Assembly: GCA_007123625.1 (NCBI GenBank)
Contig: SKKS01000209.1
Coordinates: forward strand, 1-10,075
Direction of reading: 5' to 3'
Source of the DNA: Paracoccaceae bacterium
GTDB lineage: Bacteria > Pseudomonadota > Alphaproteobacteria > Rhodobacterales > Rhodobacteraceae
Length of the DNA stretch: 10,075 nucleotides
A program made the position numbers and the translations under genes. Shown in pieces: positions 1-5,854 of this stretch. Position 1 is the first letter of the stretch, and each line of letters starts with the position of its first letter. The notes under the pieces are model-generated. The model did not search any database, had not been told where the DNA came from, and saw only the letters and a program-made list of their open reading frames with translations.

Positions 1-638
1 CGTTGCCAGCTGAAATGCACCCGGTTGAAGTTCAGGTTCATCCCCGAGATCGCGGCATTGTACCCCGCCTGGGGCGGCTGATCGTTCGCGATCTGGGGAA
101 TGCGCGGCAGCGCCCCGCCGTGCACCAGAAACCGCCCCGTTATGCGCCGGACCCCGCGACTGCGCAGGGCTGCGGCCAGACCCGCGAGCGCATCGGTGTC
201 GAGCGTTGGATCGCCGCTGCCCACAAGCACCAGATCGCCATTGATGACCTCGCCCGCAACCGGCCCGGTGGCGACAAGCCGCGTGGCGAAGCGGTGGGTG
301 CTGCCCAGAGCCTCGCGCGCGTACAGCGCGGTGACTGCCTTGGCGACGCTGGCCGGGGGCAGTGCCACCCGCTCCTGCGACCCTTCCAGAAGGGCGCCGC
401 TCTGCACATCCACCACCGCGAAGCCGATGGTCCCGCCAAGCTGCGCCCGTGCAATGATGTCGGCGACCGGGCGCGCGGCGGGAAGGCCTGCGCGCCCCGC
501 AACAGGCCGCGAAGGTGGCCGGGGCGACCGCGTGGGTGCTTCGGCACAGGCGGGAAGACCCAGCGCCAGGGTGACAAGGCTTGCCCCGGTCAGCAGCCGC
601 AGCACCTGTCTGCGCGGGGGATTCTCAAGCTCGGTCAT
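1..638 (-). CDS. dacB: D-alanyl-D-alanine carboxypeptidase/endopeptidase, PBP4 (DacB) type, partial
   Basis: This is the N-terminal part (about 212 residues) of a penicillin-binding protein 4-type serine peptidase, which trims or cleaves D-Ala-containing cross-links of peptidoglycan in the periplasm; the rest lies beyond the left edge. The catalytic S-x-x-K box is visible as S97-V-A-K100 in the context LPPASVAKAVTALYA. It is followed by the family's VGSGDPTLD-like stretch and, near the edge, a Y-N-A-A-I-S-G-M-N-L-N-F segment typical of this family. The N-terminus has a twin arginine (R9-R10) followed by a hydrophobic stretch to about residue 30 and a Cys at 31. This is an export signal, possibly Tat; the Cys does not sit in a good lipobox (LPAC). 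The start is the ATG at 638, which precedes the signal. It lies 110 bases downstream of nadD on the same strand. The SxxK motif with the surrounding family pattern makes the call firm; the S-x-N and K-T-G boxes are outside the window. Confidence 0.88.
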   Translation of the reverse strand, partial: MTELENPPRRQVLRLLTGASLVTLALGLPACAEAPTRSPRPPSRPVAGRAGLPAARPVADIIARAQLGGTIGFAVVDVQSGALLEGSQERVALPPASVAKAVTALYAREALGSTHRFATRLVATGPVAGEVINGDLVLVGSGDPTLDTDALAGLAAALRSRGVRRITGRFLVHGGALPRIPQIANDQPPQAGYNAAISGMNLNFNRVHFSWQ

Positions 639-748
639 GGCACTCGGTTCTTTGGGTAACAACGGGTGAAGTTAACCACTCTCCGCCCGCGAGGTTCAAG
701 CGTCAAGTTGCGACAATGATAACACTGTGTTCCATGTTCTTGCCCGTG

Positions 749-1360
749 TCAGCGATTCTGCTCCTCGGCCCGGATCCGGCTGGAGGATTCGCGCACCATC
801 GGCATTTGCAGGAAGACCCATGCAGGCGGTCGCGCCGTCACGATGCTGCGCGCGCGCGCAGCGGGCACCCGGTCGCGCGCATGACTGCGCGCCGCGACCG
901 AGTGCAGCGCCGCCATGCCTTGCCCGGGGCGCGCGAATGCCGCCAGCGGCAGCATGTGCGGGATGGCCCGCCAGTCGCCCCAGCGGTGCAGGCTGGCCAG
1001 GCTGTCGGCCCCCATCAGCCAGACGAAATTTACCCGAGGCCATAGCGGCAGCAGCGCCTGCAGGGTTTGCGCGGTGTAACGCGTGCCAAGCCGTTCCTCG
1101 ATCCCGGTCACACGCACATACGGGTCTCCGACGGTCATCGCGGCTGCGCGGGAGATGCGATCTTCAAGCGGCGCAGGTCCGTGAGGTTTGAGCGGATTGC
1201 CCGGGCTGACCAGCCACCACACCTGATCCAGTTCCAGCACGCGCCGCGCCATGCGGCTGAGTGCCAGATGCCCGGCATGCGGCGGATCGAAAGAACCGCC
1301 GAACAGGCCGATGCGGTGGCCTGGGGGGGCGGGGGGCAGGGCGTGGCGGGGAATCGGCAT
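749..1360 (-). CDS. nadD: Nicotinate-nucleotide adenylyltransferase
   Basis: The 203-residue product transfers AMP from ATP to nicotinate mononucleotide, giving deamido-NAD in cytosolic NAD synthesis. The nucleotidyltransferase signature is clear: GLFGGSFDPPHAGH at about residues 18-31, with the H28-x-x-H31 ATP-binding pair, then VSPGNPLK, GTRYTAQTL and FVWLMGADSL. The C-terminal ISSTxIR-type motif is present in modified form as S192-S-S-R-I-R197. Length fits the family. The frame stays open upstream to 1573, but that extension would run through tRNA-His. The ATG at 1360 puts the nucleotide-binding loop about 17 residues from the N-terminus, as in relatives. No strong ribosome binding site is visible before it. 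dacB follows after 110 bases on the same strand and tRNA-His precedes it by 151 bases; co-transcription with either is possible but unproven. Confidence 0.92.
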   Translation of the reverse strand: MPIPRHALPPAPPGHRIGLFGGSFDPPHAGHLALSRMARRVLELDQVWWLVSPGNPLKPHGPAPLEDRISRAAAMTVGDPYVRVTGIEERLGTRYTAQTLQALLPLWPRVNFVWLMGADSLASLHRWGDWRAIPHMLPLAAFARPGQGMAALHSVAARSHARDRVPAARARSIVTARPPAWVFLQMPMVRESSSRIRAEEQNR

Positions 1361-1398
1361 GGGCGCGCGGGATGCCTGGAGTGTTGCAGGGACAGAAG

Positions 1399-1419
1399 CG
1401 CCCCTGTCATAGGGGGGCG
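1399..1419 (-). other. Stem-loop in the tRNA-His to nadD spacer
   Basis: CCCCT (1401-1405) and AGGGG (1411-1415) form a 5-bp stem with a 5-base loop. It can be lengthened by the flanking CG/CG if two G residues bulge. It lies about 40 bases upstream of the nadD start, in the leader of any transcript running from tRNA-His into nadD. There is no T-run after it on the minus strand, so it is not a classic terminator; it could be a processing or leader structure. Rest of the 1361-1511 spacer: nothing else seen. Confidence 0.25.
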
Positions 1420-1511
1420 AAACGAAATGCTCAACCGCCGCGCAGCTTGTGCGATGCGGCACGCATTGCATGCGCGTTGTTTCTTGGGGAGCATTCGTGG
1501 AATGGGGTAAG

Positions 1512-1588
1512 TGGTACCGCCTCCCCGGCTTGAACGGGGGACCTCTGGATCCACAATCCAGCGCTCTAACCAACTGAGCTAAGGCGGC
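1512..1588 (-). tRNA. tRNA-His (anticodon GTG), CCA encoded
   Basis: The minus strand folds as a full cloverleaf of 77 bases including CCA. The acceptor arm is GCCGCCT with AGGCGGT, the D-arm contains AGCTCAGTTGGTTAGAGC, the anticodon loop TTGTGGA carries GTG, the variable loop is AGGTC, and the T-arm is CCCCG-TTCAAGC-CGGGG. The 3' end reads ACCA in the DNA. The base before G1 is T, so the G-1 found in most tRNA-His molecules is not encoded. The first pair is G1:U72 and the discriminator is A73. This is the known alphaproteobacterial form, read by a matching type of histidyl-tRNA synthetase. Identification by eye; a covariance-model scan was not run. Confidence 0.96.
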
Positions 1589-1597
1589 ACTGAGCGC

Positions 1598-1626
1598 GAT
1601 TTATCCGCCTCCACACGCGATTGCAA
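1598..1626 (-). promoter_or_regulatory. Candidate promoter of tRNA-His
   Basis: On the minus strand TTGCAA (1621-1626) is followed after 17 bases by TAAATC (1598-1603), a plausible sigma-70 -35/-10 pair ending 9 bases before the tRNA 5' end. The boxes match the consensus only partly. The position implies a very short 5' leader. Inferred from spacing alone. Confidence 0.35.
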
Positions 1627-1704
1627 GGGCAAGATGCTTGAATTGCCCGAGGTGCAGGCGTATCGGACGGTCCTTGTACAGGGCAAACCGCACGGGAGAC
1701 CAGC

Positions 1705-1947
1705 ATGGGGATCAACAGCGAAAGCGAGGTTTCGGCCAGCCTCCAGATCGGGCCGACGTCCCTGGGCATGGTCCGGATCTATGTGGGCGGTGATGGCGTG
1801 GACCTGCCGCTGGATTTCGATCCCGACGAAGCCGAGGAAATTGCCGAGGAACTCCAGGCCGCCGCCCGTGCCGCCCGCGCCATGGCCGAAAAGGCACCCA
1901 AGACTCCCGGCAAGCCCCGGGGCAAGGGAAAACCTAGGACCACCTGA
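1705..1947 (+). CDS. Small conserved acidic protein (DUF6324-like)
   Basis: An 80-residue protein of unknown function. The N-terminal half (MGINSESEVSASLQIGPTSL) leads into GMVRIYVGGDGVDLPLDFDPDEAEEIAEEL, then an Ala-rich helix and a basic tail (KTPGKPRGKGKPRTT). The D-x-D-P-D-E-A-E-E-I-A-E-E-L segment looks like an amphipathic acidic helix. From memory this matches a small family conserved in Rhodobacterales (DUF6324); the family name should be confirmed. No signal peptide, membrane segment or catalytic motif is visible. A good ribosome binding site (GGGAGA, 1694-1699) precedes the ATG. It is divergent from tRNA-His with a 116-base gap, and the acyltransferase follows on the same strand 166 bases later. 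It is probably a real gene, given the RBS, the ordered protein composition and a sensible length. Confidence 0.8.
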   Translation: MGINSESEVSASLQIGPTSLGMVRIYVGGDGVDLPLDFDPDEAEEIAEELQAAARAARAMAEKAPKTPGKPRGKGKPRTT

Positions 1948-2113
1948 GGGCGCGCCCCGGCGCCAGAATGCCGACAGGCGAGGGTTGTACCAGGCGCGAT
2001 GCGTGTGCCAGGCTGCGCAACGCTCCGACGGGGCAGACGCAATCGTCGAATCGCCGTTTTTTCCCGATGCTGGACGGTCACCCTGATCAGGCTTTTTTGA
2101 TTGGTATCGGCGC
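1948..2113 (+). other. Intergenic stretch with weak terminator-like signals
   Basis: Just after the stop codon at 1947, GGCGC and GCGCC can pair around a 6-base loop. A T6 run follows at 2057-2062 after a short GACG-CAAT-CGTC hairpin. A perfect 10-base palindrome CCTGATCAGG (2082-2091) is followed by C and T6 (2093-2098). None of these is a strong intrinsic terminator. The second lies 15 bases upstream of the first possible start of the next gene and could instead be an operator. I see no gene here. Confidence 0.3.
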
Positions 2114-3010
2114 TTGAAACAGTCATACAAGGACATGCTGAGCACTCCCCTGAAAACAGTTGCCCATCACATCCGGTACTTTCCCTTGTGGTCGGCGCTG
2201 ACATTTTTCCGCTGGCGGTCCTTTGACCTGCGCTCCCGTGGATTGGGGTCGACGGTCGCGGCTGTCATGCGATGGTTTCCGCCCGCCCGGCGACGGTTTG
2301 ATCGCGAAGCCAGGCGCGTGTTTCCGAATATGACGCGCGGTGATCGCGCAAAGCTTGGTCAGGATATGGGTCGGCACATGGGTCGGACGCTCTTCGAGAT
2401 CTATCACGATGCCGAGTTTCAGACCCAACACGAGAAATTCAGGGTCTCAGGCCCCGGTCTTGATGCGCTGCTCGAGGCGCAAGCCGCAGGCAAAGGGGCT
2501 ATCATCGTCTCGGGACATTTTGGACAATGGGAGGCCATTCGCGCCGCAATCAAGATGCATGGCCTTGAAAGCGGGGCCGTTTATCGCCCGAACAAGAATC
2601 GCCACTACGAACGCCGCCTGCGTGCCGGCATCGAGGCGGGGGGGAAACCGATCCTTGCGGTCGGACGCGTGGGCACCAGGGCCCTGGTCCGACATCTTCG
2701 GGAGGGAGGCATCATTTCCATCTTGCTGGATGAGAAGTATTCCGAAGGGGTGCCGCTCCCGTTCCTTGGGCACGACGCTCTTACCTCGCTGTCCGCGGCA
2801 CAGCTTGCCCTCAAATATGACCTGCCCATGATCCCCGCCTACGGGGTTCGGATCGAGGACGGAAACGCATTTCGCGTCGATTTCGAAGCCCCGATTCCGC
2901 ACACGGACAGCGTCACCATGACCCGCGCCTTCAATGACAGCCTTTCTGCGCGAATCATGGCGAACCCCGATCAATGGTACTGGATGTTGCGGCGCTGGGA
3001 CGGTCAGTAA
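2114..3010 (+). CDS. Lysophospholipid/lipid A acyltransferase family protein (LpxL/HtrB-like)
   Basis: A membrane-associated acyltransferase of the LpxL/LpxM (HtrB/MsbB) superfamily, whose members add a secondary acyl chain from acyl-ACP to lipid A precursors at the inner membrane. The catalytic H-x4-E box is H135-F-G-Q-W-E140 after the strand AIIVSG. The substrate-binding VYRPNKN stretch follows at 157-162. ILLDEKYSEGVPLPFLG (203-219) matches the conserved D-x(n)-PFFG region, and NPDQWYWMLRRW (284-295) matches the C-terminal HPEQWxWxHRRW motif, though two of the usual His positions are Asn and Leu. At 298 residues it has the family's usual length. The start is uncertain: TTG at 2114 or ATG at 2135, neither with a well-spaced ribosome binding site. 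The gene looks less GC-rich by eye than its neighbours. It converges on edd with 46 bases between. Family certain; whether the true substrate is lipid A or an ornithine- or phospholipid is not shown. Confidence 0.87.
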   Translation: MKQSYKDMLSTPLKTVAHHIRYFPLWSALTFFRWRSFDLRSRGLGSTVAAVMRWFPPARRRFDREARRVFPNMTRGDRAKLGQDMGRHMGRTLFEIYHDAEFQTQHEKFRVSGPGLDALLEAQAAGKGAIIVSGHFGQWEAIRAAIKMHGLESGAVYRPNKNRHYERRLRAGIEAGGKPILAVGRVGTRALVRHLREGGIISILLDEKYSEGVPLPFLGHDALTSLSAAQLALKYDLPMIPAYGVRIEDGNAFRVDFEAPIPHTDSVTMTRAFNDSLSARIMANPDQWYWMLRRWDGQ

Positions 3011-3056
3011 CGGTCAAAACGCTCCGCGCGTAGCCGCTCGCCAGTTGATCCCTGTC

Positions 3057-4865
3057 TCACATGCCCAGAACGCCCGCGCCTTCGGTCGCGTCGCCGACAC
3101 TGGCGCGGAACAGGCCGAACATGTCGCGTCCGATCCCGGTGTGGTTGGCGCTCAGGTCGGGAACAAGGGGCTCGCGGGCGTCGAAGCCGTCGGCCAGCAC
3201 GTCCAGCCGGCCCGCCACCGCATCCAGCCGCACCATGTCGCCGTCGCGTAGCCGGGCCAGCGGCCCGCCCTTGGCGGCTTCGGGGCTGATATGGATTGCG
3301 GCGGGCACCTTGCCACTGGCGCCGGACATGCGTCCATCAGTGACCAGCGCCACCTTGTAGCCACGGTCCTGTAACACCGCAAGGACGGGGGTGAGCGCAT
3401 GCAGCTCCGGCATCCCGTTGGCCGCCGGGCCCTGAAACCGGACGACGACCACCACATCGCCGGTGAATTCACCCGCCCGGAATGCGGCCTTGACCGAGTC
3501 CTGATCCTGAAACACCCGCGCCGGGGCTTCGATCGCCAGCCGGTCATCGGCTACGGCCGAGGTCTTGATCACCCCGCGCCCAAGGTTCCCGTCAAGCTGG
3601 CGCAGCCCGCCGCTGGGCTGGAACGGGTCCGACGCCGGACGCAGGATTCGGTCGTTAAGGCTTTGACCGGCGCCATCTTCCCAAACCAGCACGCCATCGC
3701 GCAGTTTCGGCTCTTGCGCGTAGCGCGCCAGCCCGTCGCCCGCGACCGTGCGCGCATCGGCATGCAGAAGCCCTGCATCAAGCAGATCGCCGATCATGTA
3801 GCCCAGGCCCCCCGCGGCATGGAAATGGTTCACATCCGCCAGTCCGTTGGGATAGACCCGCGCCATCAGCGGCACCGCCGCCGAGATGTCGGCAAAGTCC
3901 TCCAGGTCCAGGATGATCCCCGCTGCGCGCGCCATGGCGGGAAGGTGCAGCACCAGATTGGTGGACCCGCCGGTGGCCATCAGCCCGACCATCCCGTTGA
4001 CGAACGCGCGCTCGTCCAGGATCTCGCCCGCCGGGCGGTAATCGTTGCCCAGCGCCGTGATCTGGGCCGCCCGTTCCACGGCGGCCGAAGTCAGCGCCGC
4101 GCGCAGCGGCGTGCCGGGGTTGACGAAGGCCGCGCCGGGCAGGTGCAGGCCCATGAACTCCATCAGCATCTGGTTGGTATTGGCAGTGCCGTAGAAGGTG
4201 CAGGTCCCCGGCCCGTGGTAGCTTTCCATCTCGGCCTTCATCAGGGCGTCGCGTCCCACCTCGCCGGTGGCGAATTGCTGGCGGACCTTGGCCTTTTCGT
4301 CGTTGGGCAGGCCGCTGGTCATGGGCCCTGCGGGCACGAACACCGCAGGCACATGCCCGAAACTGGCTGCCGCGATCACCAGCCCCGGTACGATCTTGTC
4401 GCACACGCCCAGCCATAGCGCGGCATCGAAGCAATTGTGGCTCATCGCAACGCCTGCCGACAGCGCGATCACATCGCGCGAAAACAGCGACAACTCCATC
4501 CCCGGCTGGCCCTGGGTGACCCCGTCACACATGGCGGGAACCCCGCCCGCAACCTGCGCCGTGGCGCCCGCGTGGCGCGCGGCGTCGCGGATCAGATCGG
4601 GATAACGCTCGAACGGCTGGTGGGCCGAAAGCATGTCGTTATACGCAGTGACGATGCCAAGATGCGGTGTGCGGGCGTCGGCCAGCGCGTCCTTGTCCTG
4701 CTCCATCGCGGCATAGGCGTGCGCCTGGTTGGAACAGCTCAGATGCGCGCGCACCGGCCCGGCGTCCGCCGCCGCGCGCAACCGCTCCAGATACCGCGTG
4801 CGGCTTTCCTGCGAGCGGTCGCGGATACGGTCGGTGACGGCGGCGATACGGGAATCGAGTGACAT
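3057..4865 (-). CDS. edd: Phosphogluconate dehydratase (Entner-Doudoroff)
   Basis: The 602-residue cytosolic enzyme dehydrates 6-phosphogluconate to 2-keto-3-deoxy-6-phosphogluconate, the first committed step of the Entner-Doudoroff route. It belongs to the IlvD/Edd family and carries a [4Fe-4S] cluster. Likely cluster Cys residues are C113 (in MCDGVTQGQPGMELS, the first family signature), C155 (GVCDKIVPG) and C222 (GTCTFYGTANTNQ). GGSTN is at about 299-303, and the second signature (VTDGRMSGASGKVPAAIHIS) lies near the C-terminus. The TFYGTANTNQ form and the length of about 600 favour Edd over IlvD. The start MSLDSRI at 4865 has AAAGGG about 9 bases upstream. A LacI-type palindrome sits between its candidate -35 and -10 boxes, suggesting sugar-responsive repression. 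The partner aldolase gene eda is not next to it: the downstream neighbour is the convergent acyltransferase. Confidence 0.97.
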   Translation of the reverse strand: MSLDSRIAAVTDRIRDRSQESRTRYLERLRAAADAGPVRAHLSCSNQAHAYAAMEQDKDALADARTPHLGIVTAYNDMLSAHQPFERYPDLIRDAARHAGATAQVAGGVPAMCDGVTQGQPGMELSLFSRDVIALSAGVAMSHNCFDAALWLGVCDKIVPGLVIAAASFGHVPAVFVPAGPMTSGLPNDEKAKVRQQFATGEVGRDALMKAEMESYHGPGTCTFYGTANTNQMLMEFMGLHLPGAAFVNPGTPLRAALTSAAVERAAQITALGNDYRPAGEILDERAFVNGMVGLMATGGSTNLVLHLPAMARAAGIILDLEDFADISAAVPLMARVYPNGLADVNHFHAAGGLGYMIGDLLDAGLLHADARTVAGDGLARYAQEPKLRDGVLVWEDGAGQSLNDRILRPASDPFQPSGGLRQLDGNLGRGVIKTSAVADDRLAIEAPARVFQDQDSVKAAFRAGEFTGDVVVVVRFQGPAANGMPELHALTPVLAVLQDRGYKVALVTDGRMSGASGKVPAAIHISPEAAKGGPLARLRDGDMVRLDAVAGRLDVLADGFDAREPLVPDLSANHTGIGRDMFGLFRASVGDATEGAGVLGM

Positions 4866-4899
4866 TGGCTGGCCCTTTCAGCAAGCTCCGGCTGGCAGG

Positions 4900-4928
4900 G
4901 ATATAATCAGTTAGCGCTAACGAAGCAA
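4900..4928 (-). promoter_or_regulatory. Candidate edd promoter
   Basis: On the minus strand TTGCTT (4923-4928) and TATATC (4900-4905) are separated by exactly 17 bases, a standard sigma-70 arrangement, about 35-60 bases upstream of the edd ATG. The hexamers match the consensus only partly (TTG of the -35, TATA of the -10). Its credibility rests mainly on the operator that fills the spacer. Confidence 0.5.
4910..4921. promoter_or_regulatory. Palindromic LacI/GalR-type operator upstream of edd
   Basis: GTTAGCGCTAAC is a perfect 12-base palindrome with the central CG typical of LacI/GalR-family operators; TTAGCGCTAA-like sites precede many sugar genes in alphaproteobacteria. It lies wholly between the candidate -35 and -10 boxes of edd, where a bound repressor would block RNA polymerase. 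No LacI-family regulator gene is in the window, so the protein would act from elsewhere. Confidence 0.7.
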
Positions 4929-4930
4929 TG

Positions 4931-4953
4931 CCCGCGCAGAACGGTTGCGCGGG
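4931..4953. promoter_or_regulatory. 23-base dyad immediately upstream of the edd -35 box
   Basis: CCCGCGCA (4931-4938) and TGCGCGGG (4946-4953) are perfect 8-base inverted repeats around a 7-base spacer. The dyad ends 3 bases upstream of the candidate edd -35 box. No T-run follows on either strand and both flanking genes point away, so a terminator is unlikely. It could be a second regulator site or an RNA hairpin in a plus-strand leader. Confidence 0.45.
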
Positions 4954-5046
4954 CTGCATGGCGGCACTTCCAAATCGTCAGTAGCACGCCGGCGGCAGGG
5001 TCCATAGGTGCACTGCAACCAAGACATCCTCATACGGACGAACCAG

Positions 5047-5208
5047 ATGATCCCCCGCAGCGAATTCCCGCACTTGCCCTATACCGACCACAGCACCCTG
5101 GAGCGTCAGATGCGCGCATTGCAGGCCGCCTGGATGCGCGAACAGGTCCTTGTCGCCTTCCGCGCCCTGCGCGCCCGTATCGGCATTTCGGGCGGCGTCC
5201 CGGCCTGA
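5047..5208 (+). CDS. Possible small protein of 53 residues, unknown function
   Basis: The frame from the ATG at 5047 encodes a 53-residue protein beginning MIPRSEFPHLPYTDHSTLE, followed by a helical, Arg/Ala/Leu-rich second half (RQMRALQAAWMREQVLVAF) and ending in GISGGVPA. I do not recognise the family. No export signal or metal-binding motif is seen. The composition is more protein-like (Pro/aromatic N-terminus, then an amphipathic helix) than the overlapping minus-strand frame. The ribosome binding site is weak. A GTG at 5008 would give a 66-residue version. It is divergent from edd (181-base gap) and converges on the NifU-like gene, with strong inverted repeats after its stop codon, as expected for a real transcription unit. 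Moderate to low certainty. Confidence 0.45.
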   Translation: MIPRSEFPHLPYTDHSTLERQMRALQAAWMREQVLVAFRALRARIGISGGVPA

Positions 5209-5221
5209 GTCCGCCCTGCGG

Positions 5222-5290
5222 TCCCGGATGACGCGCGCCGCGTGCGCATATCGGCGCATGTCATCCGGAACAGCGGCAAAAGCTGCCGCT
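5222..5290. terminator. Two adjacent stem-loops between convergent genes
   Basis: CCGGATGAC (5224-5232) pairs with GTCATCCGG (5260-5268). After a G-U pair and one mismatch the stem continues with GCGCC/GGCGC, giving a long hairpin. A second hairpin, AGCGGCA (5272-5278) with TGCCGCT (5284-5290), has a 7-bp stem and 5-base loop. Both sit in the 129-base gap between the end of the small plus-strand frame (5208) and the end of the NifU-like gene (5338). No T-run follows either stem, so termination is inferred from position and stem strength; an RNA-stability or other structural role is also possible. Confidence 0.45.
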
Positions 5291-5337
5291 ACGGTGTCCG
5301 TCAGGGCGGTTCTGTTCCTGCCGCACTCGCTCCCCGG

Positions 5338-5790
5338 TCAGCTTGGCTGTTGCGCCTCGGCCTCGGCGGCGGCTTCGGCGGCGGCTTCCACCGCCAGCAG
5401 GATCGAGGCATGGCGGTTGCGATACTCCCGCGCCGGTTCCAGCACCTCGAACCCGCCAAAAGGCGCCCCGGGCACCGGCCCGCCGGATTTGAGCATGGCG
5501 CGCAGGGCGTCGCGCGCGGCTTCCAACTCGGCCCGGCTGCGCCCGATCACGGCCGCCCCCAGCACTGCGGCCGCCGCCTGTCCCAGCGCGCAGGCCTTCA
5601 CCTCCTGCCCGAAGCGCGCGACGCGCCCGTCCTCCATGTCCAGATCAACCGTCACCGTGGAGCCACAAAGCGGCGACCGGCGCTTGACGCTGGCTTGTGG
5701 CGCCTTCAGGCGCCCCAGATGCGGAATATCCGCCGCAAGCGCCAGAATCCGCCCGGAATAGAGCTTGATCAGGTCTGCGTTTTCGGTCAC
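5338..5790 (-). CDS. Iron-sulfur cluster assembly scaffold protein, NifU N-terminal/IscU-like
   Basis: The 150-residue protein has the IscU/SufU/NifU-N fold pattern. Such proteins assemble Fe-S clusters from sulfide supplied by a cysteine desulfurase and pass them on. An IscU-like N-terminus (LIKLYSGRILALAADIPHLG) is followed by SPLCGSTVTVDLDMEDGRV, with C42 matching the first ligand, and by VKACALGQAAAAVLGAAVIG, with C67 matching the second. The region that carries the third Cys (K-C-A-T-L in SufU) reads R126-H127-A-S-I-L, with His in place of Cys, and the Asp two residues after the first Cys is Ser44. The C-terminus is an Ala/Glu-rich helix. The start is GTG at 5790 with a good AAGGGGAAG site about 5 bases upstream. 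It is divergent from hisI with a 64-base shared upstream region. The family call is solid; whether it is a working scaffold or a specialised relative is open because of the ligand change. Confidence 0.82.
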   Translation of the reverse strand: MTENADLIKLYSGRILALAADIPHLGRLKAPQASVKRRSPLCGSTVTVDLDMEDGRVARFGQEVKACALGQAAAAVLGAAVIGRSRAELEAARDALRAMLKSGGPVPGAPFGGFEVLEPAREYRNRHASILLAVEAAAEAAAEAEAQQPS

Positions 5791-5854
5791 CGGGCTTCCC
5801 CTTGCTGCAATCCTGGCCTAAGCGGTATCCCCGCCCATGGTCAGGAGATAACGC

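Noticed and set aside
639..748. Near-inverted repeat GGTAAC...GTTAACC upstream of dacB
   Set aside because: The arms differ by an extra base and no promoter boxes line up with it; too weak to call an operator.
1361..1573. N-terminal extension of nadD up to 1573
   Set aside because: It would translate through tRNA-His and add about 70 residues absent from the family; ATG 1360 fits the normal N-terminus.
3399..4418. 339-codon plus-strand frame opposite edd
   Set aside because: Low-complexity His/Arg/Gln-rich translation with no motifs, entirely inside the well-supported edd gene.
4978..5259. 93-codon minus-strand frame overlapping the 53-residue plus-strand frame
   Set aside because: Its composition is shadow-like, it has no ribosome binding site, and it would cross the edd control region side with the wrong spacing; the plus-strand frame is the better candidate.
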